A program made the position numbers and the translations under genes. Shown piece by piece: positions 9,167 through 17,735 of a stretch of 64,000 nt of DNA. Below the pieces are notes generated by a model that was given only the letters and a program-made list of their open reading frames with translations, had not been told where the DNA came from and did not search any database. The stretch comes from Croceivirga sp. (GTDB taxonomy: Bacteria; Bacteroidota; Bacteroidia; Flavobacteriales; Flavobacteriaceae). Each line of letters opens with the position of its first letter. The stretch's first letter is position 1. The stretch is taken from positions 117,584-181,583 of the forward strand of contig JANQRG010000047.1 of NCBI GenBank assembly GCA_028284665.1, read 5' to 3'.

Positions 9167-9597
9167 CTATCGATGTTTTCAGGGGTGACATCCATCTTTA
9201 GTTTTTTACAATAGCGATGGTTATAGACATGCGCTACAACCAGGGCAATGGACCCAATATACATGAACCATATGCCGTGAGTAAAATGAAAGGTTTCAGA
9301 CAATAGCCCAATTGCAAAAACAACCCAAGCAGCCCATAACACCTTCTTGATTCCCTTATGGGCAGTGTGCCGTGAGGAGTACCAAACCGCAGCCAGGCTT
9401 AAGACCAAAAAAAGGTAGTCCAATAGTGCCCAAAATCCTTCCCCGTGACTGTGATCCCCCATGGTACTCTCCAAAACCGGTCTAGCCGCAAAAAACAAAG
9501 GCGTCACCGCACAATGTATAGCGCAAAGGCCACTAGCTGCTACTCCAAGCAAATCAGAATAACCTAATTTTTCAATTTGACCCATACCCGGTATCAT
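9163..9597 (-). CDS. MerC-domain membrane protein
   Basis: 144 aa with four transmembrane helices. The 'GLCAIHCAVTPL' motif in helix 1 has the paired cysteines of MerC mercury transporters, and histidines occur in loops ('GDHSHGEG', 'HFTHGIW') and near the C-terminus. In this setting, first in a leftward group with DUF1826 and a COG0523 GTPase and opposite a Zur-like gene, a divalent-metal (zinc) role is more likely than mercury; no merA or merR is present. Its promoter carries the operator described at 9652-9672. Confidence 0.82.
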   Translation of the reverse strand: MIPGMGQIEKLGYSDLLGVAASGLCAIHCAVTPLFFAARPVLESTMGDHSHGEGFWALLDYLFLVLSLAAVWYSSRHTAHKGIKKVLWAAWVVFAIGLLSETFHFTHGIWFMYIGSIALVVAHVYNHRYCKKLKMDVTPENIDR

Positions 9598-9606
9598 TTA
9601 TCTTTG
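9576..9606 (+). promoter_or_regulatory. probable promoter of the zur-like gene
   Basis: TTTG (9576-9579), a 19-bp spacer and TATCTTTG (9599-9606) fit the Bacteroidota TTG-N19-21-TAnnTTTG consensus. Transcription would start near 9612 and pass through the palindrome at 9652-9672 before the ATG at 9683. Confidence 0.5.
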
Positions 9607-9629
9607 TTGTACTAAATGCAAAGGCGTCG

Positions 9630-9659
9630 CAAAAATAAACAAACAATTTGTTATTGCAA
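9630..9659 (-). promoter_or_regulatory. probable promoter of the MerC-DUF1826-COG0523 group
   Basis: On the minus strand TTG (9659-9657), a 19-bp spacer and TATTTTTG (9637-9630) match the same consensus. The -33 element lies inside the palindrome, so a bound repressor should block RNA polymerase. The start codon is at 9597. Confidence 0.5.
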
Positions 9660-9672
9660 CTCAGTTGCAATA
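9652..9672. promoter_or_regulatory. perfect 21-bp palindrome, probable Zur operator
   Basis: Two 10-bp arms (TATTGCAACT and its exact reverse complement) flank one central base. It lies between the divergent MerC-like and Fur-family genes, covers the minus-strand -33 element, and ends 10 bp before the regulator's ATG. Size and symmetry suit a Fur-family dimer site. Identity as a Zur box is inferred from position. Confidence 0.65.
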
Positions 9673-9682
9673 GATTTATGGC

Positions 9683-10069
9683 ATGGGTATTATACGGAAA
9701 ACCAGATCTGTTAAAGCAGTACTCAACGCATTTGAGCGGACCGAAACTGCCTTATCCACATTGGAACTGGTAGAACGGTTTAACCACCAGATGAACAGGT
9801 CTACAGTCTACCGCATTCTTGAGCGTTTGGAAGATGATGGTGTCTTGCATTCGTTTACGGGACAAGATGGACTCACCTGGTATGCTTTATGTCACGACGA
9901 TGATTGTTCACGCTCACATCACTTGGATACCCATCCCCATTTTCAGTGTCGGGAATGTGGTAAGACTGAGTGCTTACCCATAACTGTCCCTATTCCGGAA
10001 GTAGCAAAACACAGCGTAGAGTCAGCCTCTTTATTGTTAGTAGGACGATGCTCAGATTGTGTTTCTTAG
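9683..10069 (+). CDS. zur: Fur-family transcriptional regulator, probably Zur
   Basis: 128 aa. The N-terminal winged helix includes the recognition helix 'RSTVYRILERLEDDGV'. The dimerization/metal part has two CxxC pairs (Cys89/Cys92 and Cys123/Cys126) for a structural zinc and a His-rich segment 'RSHHLDTHPHFQC'. Context (COG0523 GTPase, DUF1826 and MerC-like genes divergently oriented, shared palindromic operator) favours zinc over iron or peroxide sensing. The operator lies in its own predicted leader, which suggests autoregulation. Confidence 0.85.
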   Translation: MGIIRKTRSVKAVLNAFERTETALSTLELVERFNHQMNRSTVYRILERLEDDGVLHSFTGQDGLTWYALCHDDDCSRSHHLDTHPHFQCRECGKTECLPITVPIPEVAKHSVESASLLLVGRCSDCVS

Positions 10070-10158
10070 CATTATTTAAAACATAAATATCGGTTTGTAG
10101 AAAGCAACCAAGACCAATTTGCACATCTTTTATCTTTGTAATTAGCTAATAGTCTGGT

Positions 10159-11832
10159 ATGCGGCCTACTGTTTTCTTTTTCTTCCTTTTAATAGCGTCG
10201 GGTTATTTACATGGGCAAATTAATGAGACCACTGTAGACAGCCTTGAACGCGTTTTGAAGGGATTTTCCGCTCCGAATAAACAGCGTGTCGATGCTCTAA
10301 ACGATCTGGGATATCGCTATTGGATTGTCAACTCAAAGAAATCCATTTCAAACGGCGCTGAGGCATTGGCACTAGCAGAAAAACTAGCTTACCCGAAAGG
10401 AATTGCCAGAGCAAAACGTGTTCTTGGAGTGGCGTATTGGACACTTGGCAAACCTAAACTTGCCCTCGAGCATTTAACCGAGGGTCAGAAAGCATATGAG
10501 GAAGTTGGTGATCCGGAAGGTGCAACCAATTGTTTGATGAACAGTGGGATGGTATATGCCGATATCGGAGATCTGGATAAGGCATTGGAAATTTACGAAC
10601 GCGCTATCGAAAAGTTCACCCAACTCGATTTGAAATCGCGTATTGCCACCACCTTCAATAAAATTGGTTCGGTGCTCATACGAAAAAATCAACTTACCGA
10701 AGCAAAAGCGTATCTGACCAACGCCTTGAATATGCATTCTGGTGACGACTTTTTTTATGGTATGGCCGAAGCCCATAATTTATTGGGCAGGGTATTTATT
10801 GTTGAAAATGAGTTGGAACAAGCCGACTATCATTTGAAAAAAGCAACTGCTTTGGGAGAGACTGTAAATGATGTGGACGGATCTATTGGCAATCTTATCC
10901 AATATGGGAAATTACTGCGACTCAAGGGCGATTATACAGATTCAGAAAGTTATTTGCTGGAAGCTTTAGAAAAAGCCAGGCAAAACAAACTACGCAAATA
11001 CATTTTAGAAGCCTATCAAGAACTCAAACTCCTAAAAAAAGAGCAAGGCCAGTTGGAAGAATCCCTTTCCTTTTATGATGCTTTCATATTATTAAGGGAT
11101 TCCATATATGATATTGACAAGTCCAGGCAGATTGCTGCACTGGAATTCAATAACGAACTGATCAATAAAGAAAAGGAAATCACATTGCTTCAGGAAACCA
11201 AGCAGTCCCGTACCTTGATGAATGTTTTTCTGTCTCTTTTGCTGGTGACCCTGGCCATTACGGCAATACTCATGTTACGACATCAAAGGCAACGGGAAAA
11301 GAAGGAAACCGAGCTGTTACGATCTAAAGAAGCATTGGCCAGAACAGAACTGGAAAATGCAGCATTGAAAGAGCGTGAGTTGCATCAACAACTAGAATTT
11401 AGAAACAAGGAACTTACTTCGTACACCTTAAATTTTGCGCAAAAAAATGAACTGTTCCTGCAATTGCTCGAAAAAACAAATCTATTGGAGGATACCAACC
11501 CAGCGAAACGAACAAAGGTGATCTCTGAAATAAAGCGCACTATAAAACAACAGGTCAACGTTGACAGGGACTGGGAAGATTTTAAACGATATTTTGAGGA
11601 GGTGCATACCGACTTTTACAGTAGATTAAAAGAAATGCATCCTGATATGAGTGCAAACGACCTAAAAATTTCTTCCCTCATTCGGCTAAATCTGAACATC
11701 AAGGAAACAGCTAACATCCTGGGTATTTCTCCCGAAAGTGTAAAAACCGCACGTTATCGCCTTCGAAAAAAACTGGGGATCGAACCTAGCAAAGAACTAT
11801 TGGATTACTTCCTGGATATTGAAAAGTTATAG
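10159..11832 (+). CDS. TPR sensor-regulator with C-terminal LuxR-like HTH
   Basis: 557 aa. A signal peptide (residues 1-20) is followed by about six tetratricopeptide repeats (about 45-320), one transmembrane helix (353-373), a coiled coil (about 375-440) and a C-terminal helix-turn-helix (about 495-557) with 'LNIKETANILGISPESVKTARYRLRKKLG'-type sequence. This layout is the common Bacteroidetes one-protein regulator in which periplasmic TPRs face a cytoplasmic DNA-binding domain. A TATCTTTG -7-like element lies at 10131-10138. Targets are unknown. Confidence 0.85.
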   Translation: MRPTVFFFFLLIASGYLHGQINETTVDSLERVLKGFSAPNKQRVDALNDLGYRYWIVNSKKSISNGAEALALAEKLAYPKGIARAKRVLGVAYWTLGKPKLALEHLTEGQKAYEEVGDPEGATNCLMNSGMVYADIGDLDKALEIYERAIEKFTQLDLKSRIATTFNKIGSVLIRKNQLTEAKAYLTNALNMHSGDDFFYGMAEAHNLLGRVFIVENELEQADYHLKKATALGETVNDVDGSIGNLIQYGKLLRLKGDYTDSESYLLEALEKARQNKLRKYILEAYQELKLLKKEQGQLEESLSFYDAFILLRDSIYDIDKSRQIAALEFNNELINKEKEITLLQETKQSRTLMNVFLSLLLVTLAITAILMLRHQRQREKKETELLRSKEALARTELENAALKERELHQQLEFRNKELTSYTLNFAQKNELFLQLLEKTNLLEDTNPAKRTKVISEIKRTIKQQVNVDRDWEDFKRYFEEVHTDFYSRLKEMHPDMSANDLKISSLIRLNLNIKETANILGISPESVKTARYRLRKKLGIEPSKELLDYFLDIEKL

Positions 11833-11863
11833 TCTTCCGTTGCCATACTTTTGATTCGTTTTG

Positions 11864-12112
11864 TTAAATATTGATTTTTATAAAAATCTGCTTATCAGGT
11901 AGTTGTAGATTTTTGTACCCCTTATGTACCCCAAACCTTAAGACAATTAATTCTTTGTCCACCTCTCGTATTGGGCCGTACACCAATGGTCTACCCCATT
12001 TGTTTTCAGGATGTTGAGACTCGAAATACTTTTGGCCTTCTAAAATTAAAAATTGCGAAAAGATGAATAGTCCAAAAAAAACAATGGAAGACCGTACGAC
12101 TGTTAGGGCCAT
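11864..12112 (-). CDS. small single-helix membrane protein, hypothetical
   Basis: 82 aa from the ATG at 12112; an in-frame ATG at 12154 would give 96 aa. Residues about 6-24 form a hydrophobic helix (VVRSSIVFFGLFIFSQFLIL), followed by a polar domain with 'PLVYGPIREVDKELIVLRFG'. Composition is protein-like, and it is divergent from the desaturase-like gene. I do not recognise the family. Confidence 0.45.
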   Translation of the reverse strand: MALTVVRSSIVFFGLFIFSQFLILEGQKYFESQHPENKWGRPLVYGPIREVDKELIVLRFGVHKGYKNLQLPDKQIFIKINI

Positions 12113-12167
12113 ATGGTTGAGAAGAAAAGAAAATGTAAAAAGAAAATTGTACAAAAAACTGTTTTAA

Positions 12168-12938
12168 ATGAAAGAAATCATCACAGGTTTGCCCACTCCG
12201 GTCCAACTCGTATTGGATCCCATATCCTATATCGTATTTGCCATATATGGTGGCTTGATGCTCTGGGAAGCCCTATTCCCGGCCAGAAAATTGCCCAAGA
12301 TGAAATATTGGAAGCTAAAAGGGATGCTTGCCTTTGTGCTTTTCTTTTATCTGTCTTCCTATCTGCCGCTCATTTGGGATAGCTACCTGGTTAACTACCA
12401 GATTTTTGATCTCGCCTTTCTTGGAACCTTCGGAGGGGCCATTACGGGCATCTTGCTCTATGAATTTGGAGTTTATGTTTGGCATAGAAGTATGCATAAC
12501 AGTAATCTACTTTGGAGGATATTCCACCAAATGCACCATAGTGCAGAACGTTTGGACAGCTACGGGGCATTCTATTTCAGTCCTATGGACATGATTGGTT
12601 TTACCTTCCTGGGAAGTTTGTGCCTGGTAGTAGTAGCGGGATTTACTCCGGAGGCCACAACATTGATCATTCTCGGAACTACGTTCTTCTCTATTTTTCA
12701 GCACAGCAATATCAAGACCCCTAGATGGTTGGGCTACATTATCCAGAGGCCGGAGGCCCATGCCATACACCATGCTAAGGGTATACATGCCTATAACTAT
12801 TCTGATATCTCTTTGTTTGATATCCTATTTGGCACTTTCAAAAACCCAAAGGGGTATGAACATGAAACAGGATTCTATAAGGGTGCATCAGATAAGGTTT
12901 GGGACATGATAACCTTTAAGGATATCCATAAAGAATAG
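12168..12938 (+). CDS. sterol desaturase / fatty acid hydroxylase family protein
   Basis: 256 aa integral membrane protein. The di-iron histidine boxes are present: HRSMH (residues 106-110), HQMHH (120-124), 'QHSNI' and 'AHAIHH' near residue 200. This set defines the fatty acid hydroxylase superfamily, membrane O2-dependent enzymes acting on lipids, carotenoids or sterols. The substrate cannot be told from sequence. The M43 protease gene starts 5 bp downstream, so the two may be co-transcribed although no functional link is obvious. Confidence 0.85.
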   Translation: MKEIITGLPTPVQLVLDPISYIVFAIYGGLMLWEALFPARKLPKMKYWKLKGMLAFVLFFYLSSYLPLIWDSYLVNYQIFDLAFLGTFGGAITGILLYEFGVYVWHRSMHNSNLLWRIFHQMHHSAERLDSYGAFYFSPMDMIGFTFLGSLCLVVVAGFTPEATTLIILGTTFFSIFQHSNIKTPRWLGYIIQRPEAHAIHHAKGIHAYNYSDISLFDILFGTFKNPKGYEHETGFYKGASDKVWDMITFKDIHKE

Positions 12939-12943
12939 GACTT

Positions 12944-13867
12944 ATGAAATCGATAAAATGGGAATGGTCGATAGTAATTTTTACTATGATCATGCTGGTA
13001 ATTGTATCCTGTAGTAAAGATGAGGAATTTGAAAGTCCCATACCCAAGGACCCAGAAGAGGAGGTGATTTTACTTCCGGTGGTTGTCCATGTAATGCACA
13101 AGGGAGAAAGGGTTGGGGAAGGCCCTAACCTTTCCGAAGAACGGATTAAAAGGCAAATTGAGATCCTTAACGAAGACTTCAGGAGAAAGGAAGGTACCAG
13201 GGGGTTTAACGATCACCCTGATGGAGGAGATGCTAAGATTGAATTTGTCCTTGCCAAACGGGACCCGGATGGACATCCTGTCAATGGAATTAATCGAATT
13301 GATACCACGGGAGTACAGGTTCCCATATTGGGATATAGTCAGAACCATTTTGCGCAATATGCCTACTGGGATCCCAGTCAATATATCAACATATGGACGA
13401 CCCCTTTACCACAATCAACGGAATGTCTGGCATTGGGTATTTCAACTTTGCCAAAAACGGATCTTCCGGGAATTAAACCCTCATCTTGGCCAGGACCCAA
13501 TGACGCAGAAGGTATTTTGATCAATTGGATACACTTCGGAGAATCGAATATAGATTGCCATGCCAGATACGGCAGGACCCTGACCCATGAAATTGGGCAT
13601 TACCTGGGTCTGCTGCATCCCTGGGGAGCGGGAGATTGCGAAAACAACGATTATTGCGATGACACTCCAGCGGTTGATAAGCCGGTTTATGGAAACCAAT
13701 CCTTTTTGGGTTGTAATGGGGAAACCGTTATGATGGGCAACTATATGAACTGGTCCCATGATGCGGTCATGAACATATTCACAAAAGACCAAATCGCACG
13801 AATGTACTATGTCTTGGAAAACCATGAAGGCAGAAAAGCACTACAAAGCAGTCCGGCATTGTATTGA
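12944..13867 (+). CDS. M43 (pappalysin-like) zinc metalloprotease lipoprotein
   Basis: 307 aa. The signal peptide ends in a lipobox (VIVSC, Cys23), so the protein should be a surface or periplasmic lipoprotein. The metzincin zinc motif is 'HEIGHYLGLLHPW', followed by the cysteine-rich 'CENNDYCDDTP' and a Met-turn region 'GNYMNWSHDAVMNIFTKDQ', as in peptidase family M43. There is no T9SS C-terminal domain, unlike many secreted flavobacterial M43 enzymes. Confidence 0.9.
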   Translation: MKSIKWEWSIVIFTMIMLVIVSCSKDEEFESPIPKDPEEEVILLPVVVHVMHKGERVGEGPNLSEERIKRQIEILNEDFRRKEGTRGFNDHPDGGDAKIEFVLAKRDPDGHPVNGINRIDTTGVQVPILGYSQNHFAQYAYWDPSQYINIWTTPLPQSTECLALGISTLPKTDLPGIKPSSWPGPNDAEGILINWIHFGESNIDCHARYGRTLTHEIGHYLGLLHPWGAGDCENNDYCDDTPAVDKPVYGNQSFLGCNGETVMMGNYMNWSHDAVMNIFTKDQIARMYYVLENHEGRKALQSSPALY

Positions 13868-14208
13868 CTTTACAAATACCATGAAAAGAACGAAATACTC
13901 TTGATTATCTCCGGCTACTACAAATTTCCCTAAAAGTTCCCCCCCCCTTCATTCATGCCCTTCCATTGGGTAAGGTAGTAAAGTCATCTGGGTAAGTAGC
14001 TGTTTTTGAGACACCACGGAAAATGAAATAGCCATTTCAGTTAAATCACTCAAAAAGGTGTTCAAATCACCAATACCAACAGTCGATCTTGATAAACGCT
14101 TTACACCATACTACAGGCACAGGAAATAAACAGGCGAATGCTAAAAAATTTATAAAACTCAAAACTGCCCTTAGATATACTGGTTTTTCATGTAATTTCA
14201 ATGCTATC
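13868..14208. other. non-coding stretch before the LytTR gene
   Basis: No convincing gene. A run of nine C residues occurs at 13939-13947. The in-frame upstream extension of the LytTR gene (TTG at 14089) is probably untranslated leader. Confidence 0.4.
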
Positions 14209-15018
14209 ATGAAAACAAAAAAAGCCTTAATATCAGACAGTTGGATGTTTTTTTACGTTTATCCGCTATTGGCAATACTTGTTGTGCACATAGGTAATGA
14301 GAACTCTTTTGCCCAATTGATCAGTATCCCAAGTTATTATTCTGATTTGGTCTTGGCTATTTGCTGTAGCTATTTGCTGGGTCTGTACGTAAAATATTTG
14401 GTTTTTTGGATGAATAAAAAATACCCTTGGCATCAACGTCCAAAAAGTAGGATTCTAATACAGTTTATGCTTGGTATTGTGCTGCCCACCTCCATTTTGC
14501 TGATTGTCGAGCTGGTATATCTGTCGCTGTTAAACATCAAACTCGAGGACAGTTCGATATTTTATCTGGAACTTCCCCTGATCCTTATCTTTTGCTTGCT
14601 GATAAATCTTATCTACATTGCCTTGAATTACCATCAACTTTCCAAAGGATTTCAAGGTCAGCAAAATGTTCACGGGCTTAAAAGTTACTTTCTCGTTCAA
14701 AAAGGAAAAGGCTTGCTAAACATCTCCGAGGAGGATGTGGCTTATTTTAGGATTCAAAATAAATTGACCTTTTTGGTCACCTGTAGAGGTGAAAGCTATT
14801 TGTACGACTTTCCTTTTAAAGAAATCCTACCGGGCTTGCCTCAAAACGAATTCTTCCAGTTAAACCGCCAGGTAATTGCAAAACGTAGCAGTATCTTAAA
14901 AACGGTCCCTACCGATACCCGGCGATTGGAAATTGAGTTATTCCCCGCTATCAAAGATGGCGTTTTTGTATCAAAAACAAAGATGACAAGTTTCAAGAAC
15001 TGGCTAAAAAGCGCATAA
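14209..15018 (+). CDS. LytTR-domain transcriptional regulator with membrane N-terminus
   Basis: 269 aa from the ATG at 14209. The longer frame starts at a TTG (14089) and adds 40 polar residues before the first transmembrane helix, which is less likely. Four hydrophobic helices occupy residues about 10-150. A C-terminal LytTR DNA-binding domain (about 165-265) shows 'ISEEDVAYFRIQNKLTFLV', 'FPFKEILPGLPQNEFFQLNR' and 'RRLEIELFP'. This is a membrane-bound one-component regulator without a receiver domain. The serine hydrolase genes downstream are plausible targets by position only. Confidence 0.8.
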   Translation: MKTKKALISDSWMFFYVYPLLAILVVHIGNENSFAQLISIPSYYSDLVLAICCSYLLGLYVKYLVFWMNKKYPWHQRPKSRILIQFMLGIVLPTSILLIVELVYLSLLNIKLEDSSIFYLELPLILIFCLLINLIYIALNYHQLSKGFQGQQNVHGLKSYFLVQKGKGLLNISEEDVAYFRIQNKLTFLVTCRGESYLYDFPFKEILPGLPQNEFFQLNRQVIAKRSSILKTVPTDTRRLEIELFPAIKDGVFVSKTKMTSFKNWLKSA

Positions 15019-15149
15019 CTCGTCCGCTTTAATCTAGTAATTGTCCGCTTCGGTAACGATGACCTGAATGTACTGGTCCAGGTAGATCGGGGCTGCTACC
15101 TTTGATCAAGATCCGAAATCCCTCAAAGGGGTGTCATCAATCTTCAGTT

Positions 15150-16355
15150 ATGGAGCGGGCTGTGCATAGAGGTGTTTTTTATTTGGTTTGCTCATGGATT
15201 ATCTGCTTTGGCTATAACGGTATCACCCAAGATTTAGACACAAAGCTAGATCGGTTTTTTGAATCTAAAATGGGAAAGGCCCATGTTGCCGGGCTACAAG
15301 CTGCCATCATAAGCAACGGAAAATTGACCTGGGTGGGTAGTTATGGAAAAAACGATTATCTAAAAAACATACTGGTAAACGATAGCACGCTTTTCATGAT
15401 AGCTTCTTGCTCAAAGCCCATCACTGCACTGGGACTTATGAAGTTATATGATGAAGGCCATATTCATTTGGATGATGACATCAATGACTATTTGCCCTTT
15501 GAAATCACAAATCCAAATTATCCTTCTAAAACCATCACGTTTCGTATGCTTTTGGCACATACATCTTCCTTTCATGACAATACACCCCTTTTGGTATCAT
15601 TGTACACTTTTGAAAATGGTGGGGATTCGCCTATTGAACTAGAGCAATTTGTTAAAGATTATTTTTTGGCAGATGGCAGCTTCTATCATCCTGAAAAGAA
15701 CTTTCTCGACTGCGAACCGGGCACTGTTAAAGACTATTCGAACGCAGGGTATGCCCTCATCGGCTATTTAGTGGAACAAATAACGGGAAAGGGTTTTTCA
15801 ACCTACATGCAAGAGGAAATCTTCAAGCCTTTGGGTATGGACAGTTCGTATTGGTTCCTAGAAGAAATTGACCATAGGAATATTTCAATGCCCCATGAAT
15901 TTATTGAAAACGAAGCATCGGAGGGGTCCTATAAGGTCTTGAAACATTATGGATTTCCAGACTATCCCGATGGACAATTGCGTACCAATGTTTCCGATTA
16001 TGCAAAGATCATCCAATTAATGGTCCATAAAGGGAAGTTCAACGGCCAAACCTTTCTCAGTGAAAGCACCGTCTCGGAATTTTTAAAGGTGCAGTTCCCT
16101 AAAGCGGATAAATGGCAGGCCATTGCCTGGAACTATAATGAGTTCAACAATTGGATGTATTATTTGTTAATGCCACGATTGCCATCGCATACCGGGGTAG
16201 ACCCGGGCGTTGCTACTGTGGCATCTTTTGATCCCGAAAAAGGCAATGGGGCCATCATCTTCGCCAATACGCTTACACACAACTTCAAAGGGCACAAAAT
16301 TCTATATATGGATATGTTGAAACGACTGTTGAAAGAAGGAAAGAAAATGGATTGA
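15150..16355 (+). CDS. beta-lactamase-fold serine hydrolase (class C-like)
   Basis: 401 aa from the ATG at 15150, which gives a normal signal peptide (MERAVHRGVFYLVCSWIICF...); the longer frame starts with TTG at 15102. The penicillin-binding fold motifs are SCSK (SxxK, catalytic serine), 'DYSNAGYALIGYLVEQITG' (YxN) and 'SHTGVDPG' as the third motif. Such proteins are often esterases, D-aminopeptidases or carboxypeptidases rather than resistance enzymes. Likely periplasmic. A second, diverged family member follows 184 bp downstream. Confidence 0.85.
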   Translation: MERAVHRGVFYLVCSWIICFGYNGITQDLDTKLDRFFESKMGKAHVAGLQAAIISNGKLTWVGSYGKNDYLKNILVNDSTLFMIASCSKPITALGLMKLYDEGHIHLDDDINDYLPFEITNPNYPSKTITFRMLLAHTSSFHDNTPLLVSLYTFENGGDSPIELEQFVKDYFLADGSFYHPEKNFLDCEPGTVKDYSNAGYALIGYLVEQITGKGFSTYMQEEIFKPLGMDSSYWFLEEIDHRNISMPHEFIENEASEGSYKVLKHYGFPDYPDGQLRTNVSDYAKIIQLMVHKGKFNGQTFLSESTVSEFLKVQFPKADKWQAIAWNYNEFNNWMYYLLMPRLPSHTGVDPGVATVASFDPEKGNGAIIFANTLTHNFKGHKILYMDMLKRLLKEGKKMD

Positions 16356-16539
16356 CACCAAATTTGGATGGAAAATGAACAGGAAAGTGATCATGAGTTG
16401 TTTTTTTAGTAGGAATGATGCTATCAGGTCCTACTCAGGAGCAAGGATTTCCCATATTCCCCTGGCTTTAGCTCCCTATTGTCCCATACCAACTTGAGCT
16501 TGGGATTAAAGTTTTTCATCAACTAAGATTACGTATAAT

Positions 16540-17727
16540 ATGAAAAAAATGATGGTCTTTATCTTAATCGCACCTGTTTTTATTATGACTACCTGTGCAG
16601 TGGTTGAAGACGAGATAGTAGCCATAGCTACCTATGTATGTGAGATACCACCGGAAGCCAAAAACTTAGATCATCCCAACCATGCCAAATATCAAGCCTT
16701 GTTGGATGAGATTGTCGCTCAGGGTGTACCGGGAATCATGATGACAGTTTATAATCAGGCCGATGCTGACGGTCCCTGGGTAGGTTCGGGGGGTAAAGCA
16801 GATCTAAAGAACAGGGTCGACTTAAAACCCTGTAACATTACCCGTGTGGGCAGTACGGTAAAAATGCTCACCGCAGTGACATTGCTACAATTGGTGGAAG
16901 AAGGTAAACTGACACTCGACGAAAAGGCGGCCGTATACCTTTCGGATCAATCAACGCGGGATATTGAAAACGCTAAAACAGCCACCATACGGCATCTGTT
17001 GCAACACAGCAGTGGTATTTACAATTACATTCAAAGTGCACGTTTTCAAACCGCCTCGTTGAACGATTTGACAAAAGAGTGGAAACCACAAGAGCTTTTG
17101 GATTACGCTCGGGGTCGCAAGGCCAATTTTAGTCCCGGCACAGACGTGGACTATTCCAATACCAATTATATATTACTGGGCGAAGTAATTGAAAAAGTAG
17201 AAGGAAAACCATTTTACGTGGTATTTCAGGAACGGATATTCCATCCCCTGAATTTAAGTTTCACGTCTTTTGCTGCCGTAGACCCGGTTCCGGATAACAT
17301 TATTCGGGGCTACATCGACTTGTATGGCAAGCTTGAGGTCACGGATGCTACCCATTTCAGCGGTTGGGATTATTATACCGCAGATGGCGGACTGATATCC
17401 AATCCCTATGATCTACAGCTTTTCCTTAGAGCTGTCATAAACAGGGAAATCATTAGTGACCTAAGTTTTGCTGAAATGACCGAATGGGTCAGTTCCTCCT
17501 CCAACAAAGATATTTTTTATGGATTGGGTATGTTCAAAATGGTGACCAAATTTGGGGATGCCTATATGCATAGCGGTGATGCCATTGGTTACTACGCCTC
17601 GATGCTATATCTACCGGAACATGAAATATACATCAGTTGGGCGGTAAATGGTAATTACGGCAAAATAGATGAATTCACACAGAGCAAAAAGGCTATTGAG
17701 TTTATTATAAAAAAAGTATTGGAATAA
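16540..17727 (+). CDS. beta-lactamase-fold serine hydrolase, lipoprotein (DD-peptidase-like)
   Basis: 395 aa. The signal sequence ends in a lipobox (FIMTTC), so it is probably a lipoprotein. Motifs: STVK (SxxK) in 'RVGSTVKMLTAVTLLQLVEE', 'DYSNTNYILLGEVIEKVEG' (YxN) and 'MHSGDAIGYYASM' (HSG in the KTG position). It resembles D-alanyl-D-alanine carboxypeptidase-type hydrolases. It is clearly diverged from the hydrolase upstream, so this is not a recent duplication. The next gene starts 8 bp after its stop. Confidence 0.85.
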   Translation: MKKMMVFILIAPVFIMTTCAVVEDEIVAIATYVCEIPPEAKNLDHPNHAKYQALLDEIVAQGVPGIMMTVYNQADADGPWVGSGGKADLKNRVDLKPCNITRVGSTVKMLTAVTLLQLVEEGKLTLDEKAAVYLSDQSTRDIENAKTATIRHLLQHSSGIYNYIQSARFQTASLNDLTKEWKPQELLDYARGRKANFSPGTDVDYSNTNYILLGEVIEKVEGKPFYVVFQERIFHPLNLSFTSFAAVDPVPDNIIRGYIDLYGKLEVTDATHFSGWDYYTADGGLISNPYDLQLFLRAVINREIISDLSFAEMTEWVSSSSNKDIFYGLGMFKMVTKFGDAYMHSGDAIGYYASMLYLPEHEIYISWAVNGNYGKIDEFTQSKKAIEFIIKKVLE

Positions 17728-17735
17728 GCGGGCTG

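Noticed and set aside
12113..12382. 89-aa plus-strand ORF overlapping the desaturase-like gene
   Set aside because: Out of frame with the histidine-box protein and without features of its own.
13939..13947. Run of nine C residues as a phase-variation switch
   Set aside because: It lies over 250 bp upstream of the LytTR start and not in an obvious promoter or coding frame.
16374..16539. Short frames between the two serine hydrolases, one starting MNRKVIMSCFF
   Set aside because: About 40 codons with no recognisable domain; a shifted frame looks like a signal peptide but stops quickly. Not supportable.
15150..17727. Two beta-lactamase-like genes as antibiotic resistance
   Set aside because: Their third motifs (HTG, HSG) and overall pattern suit the wide serine hydrolase family; nothing points specifically to beta-lactam hydrolysis.
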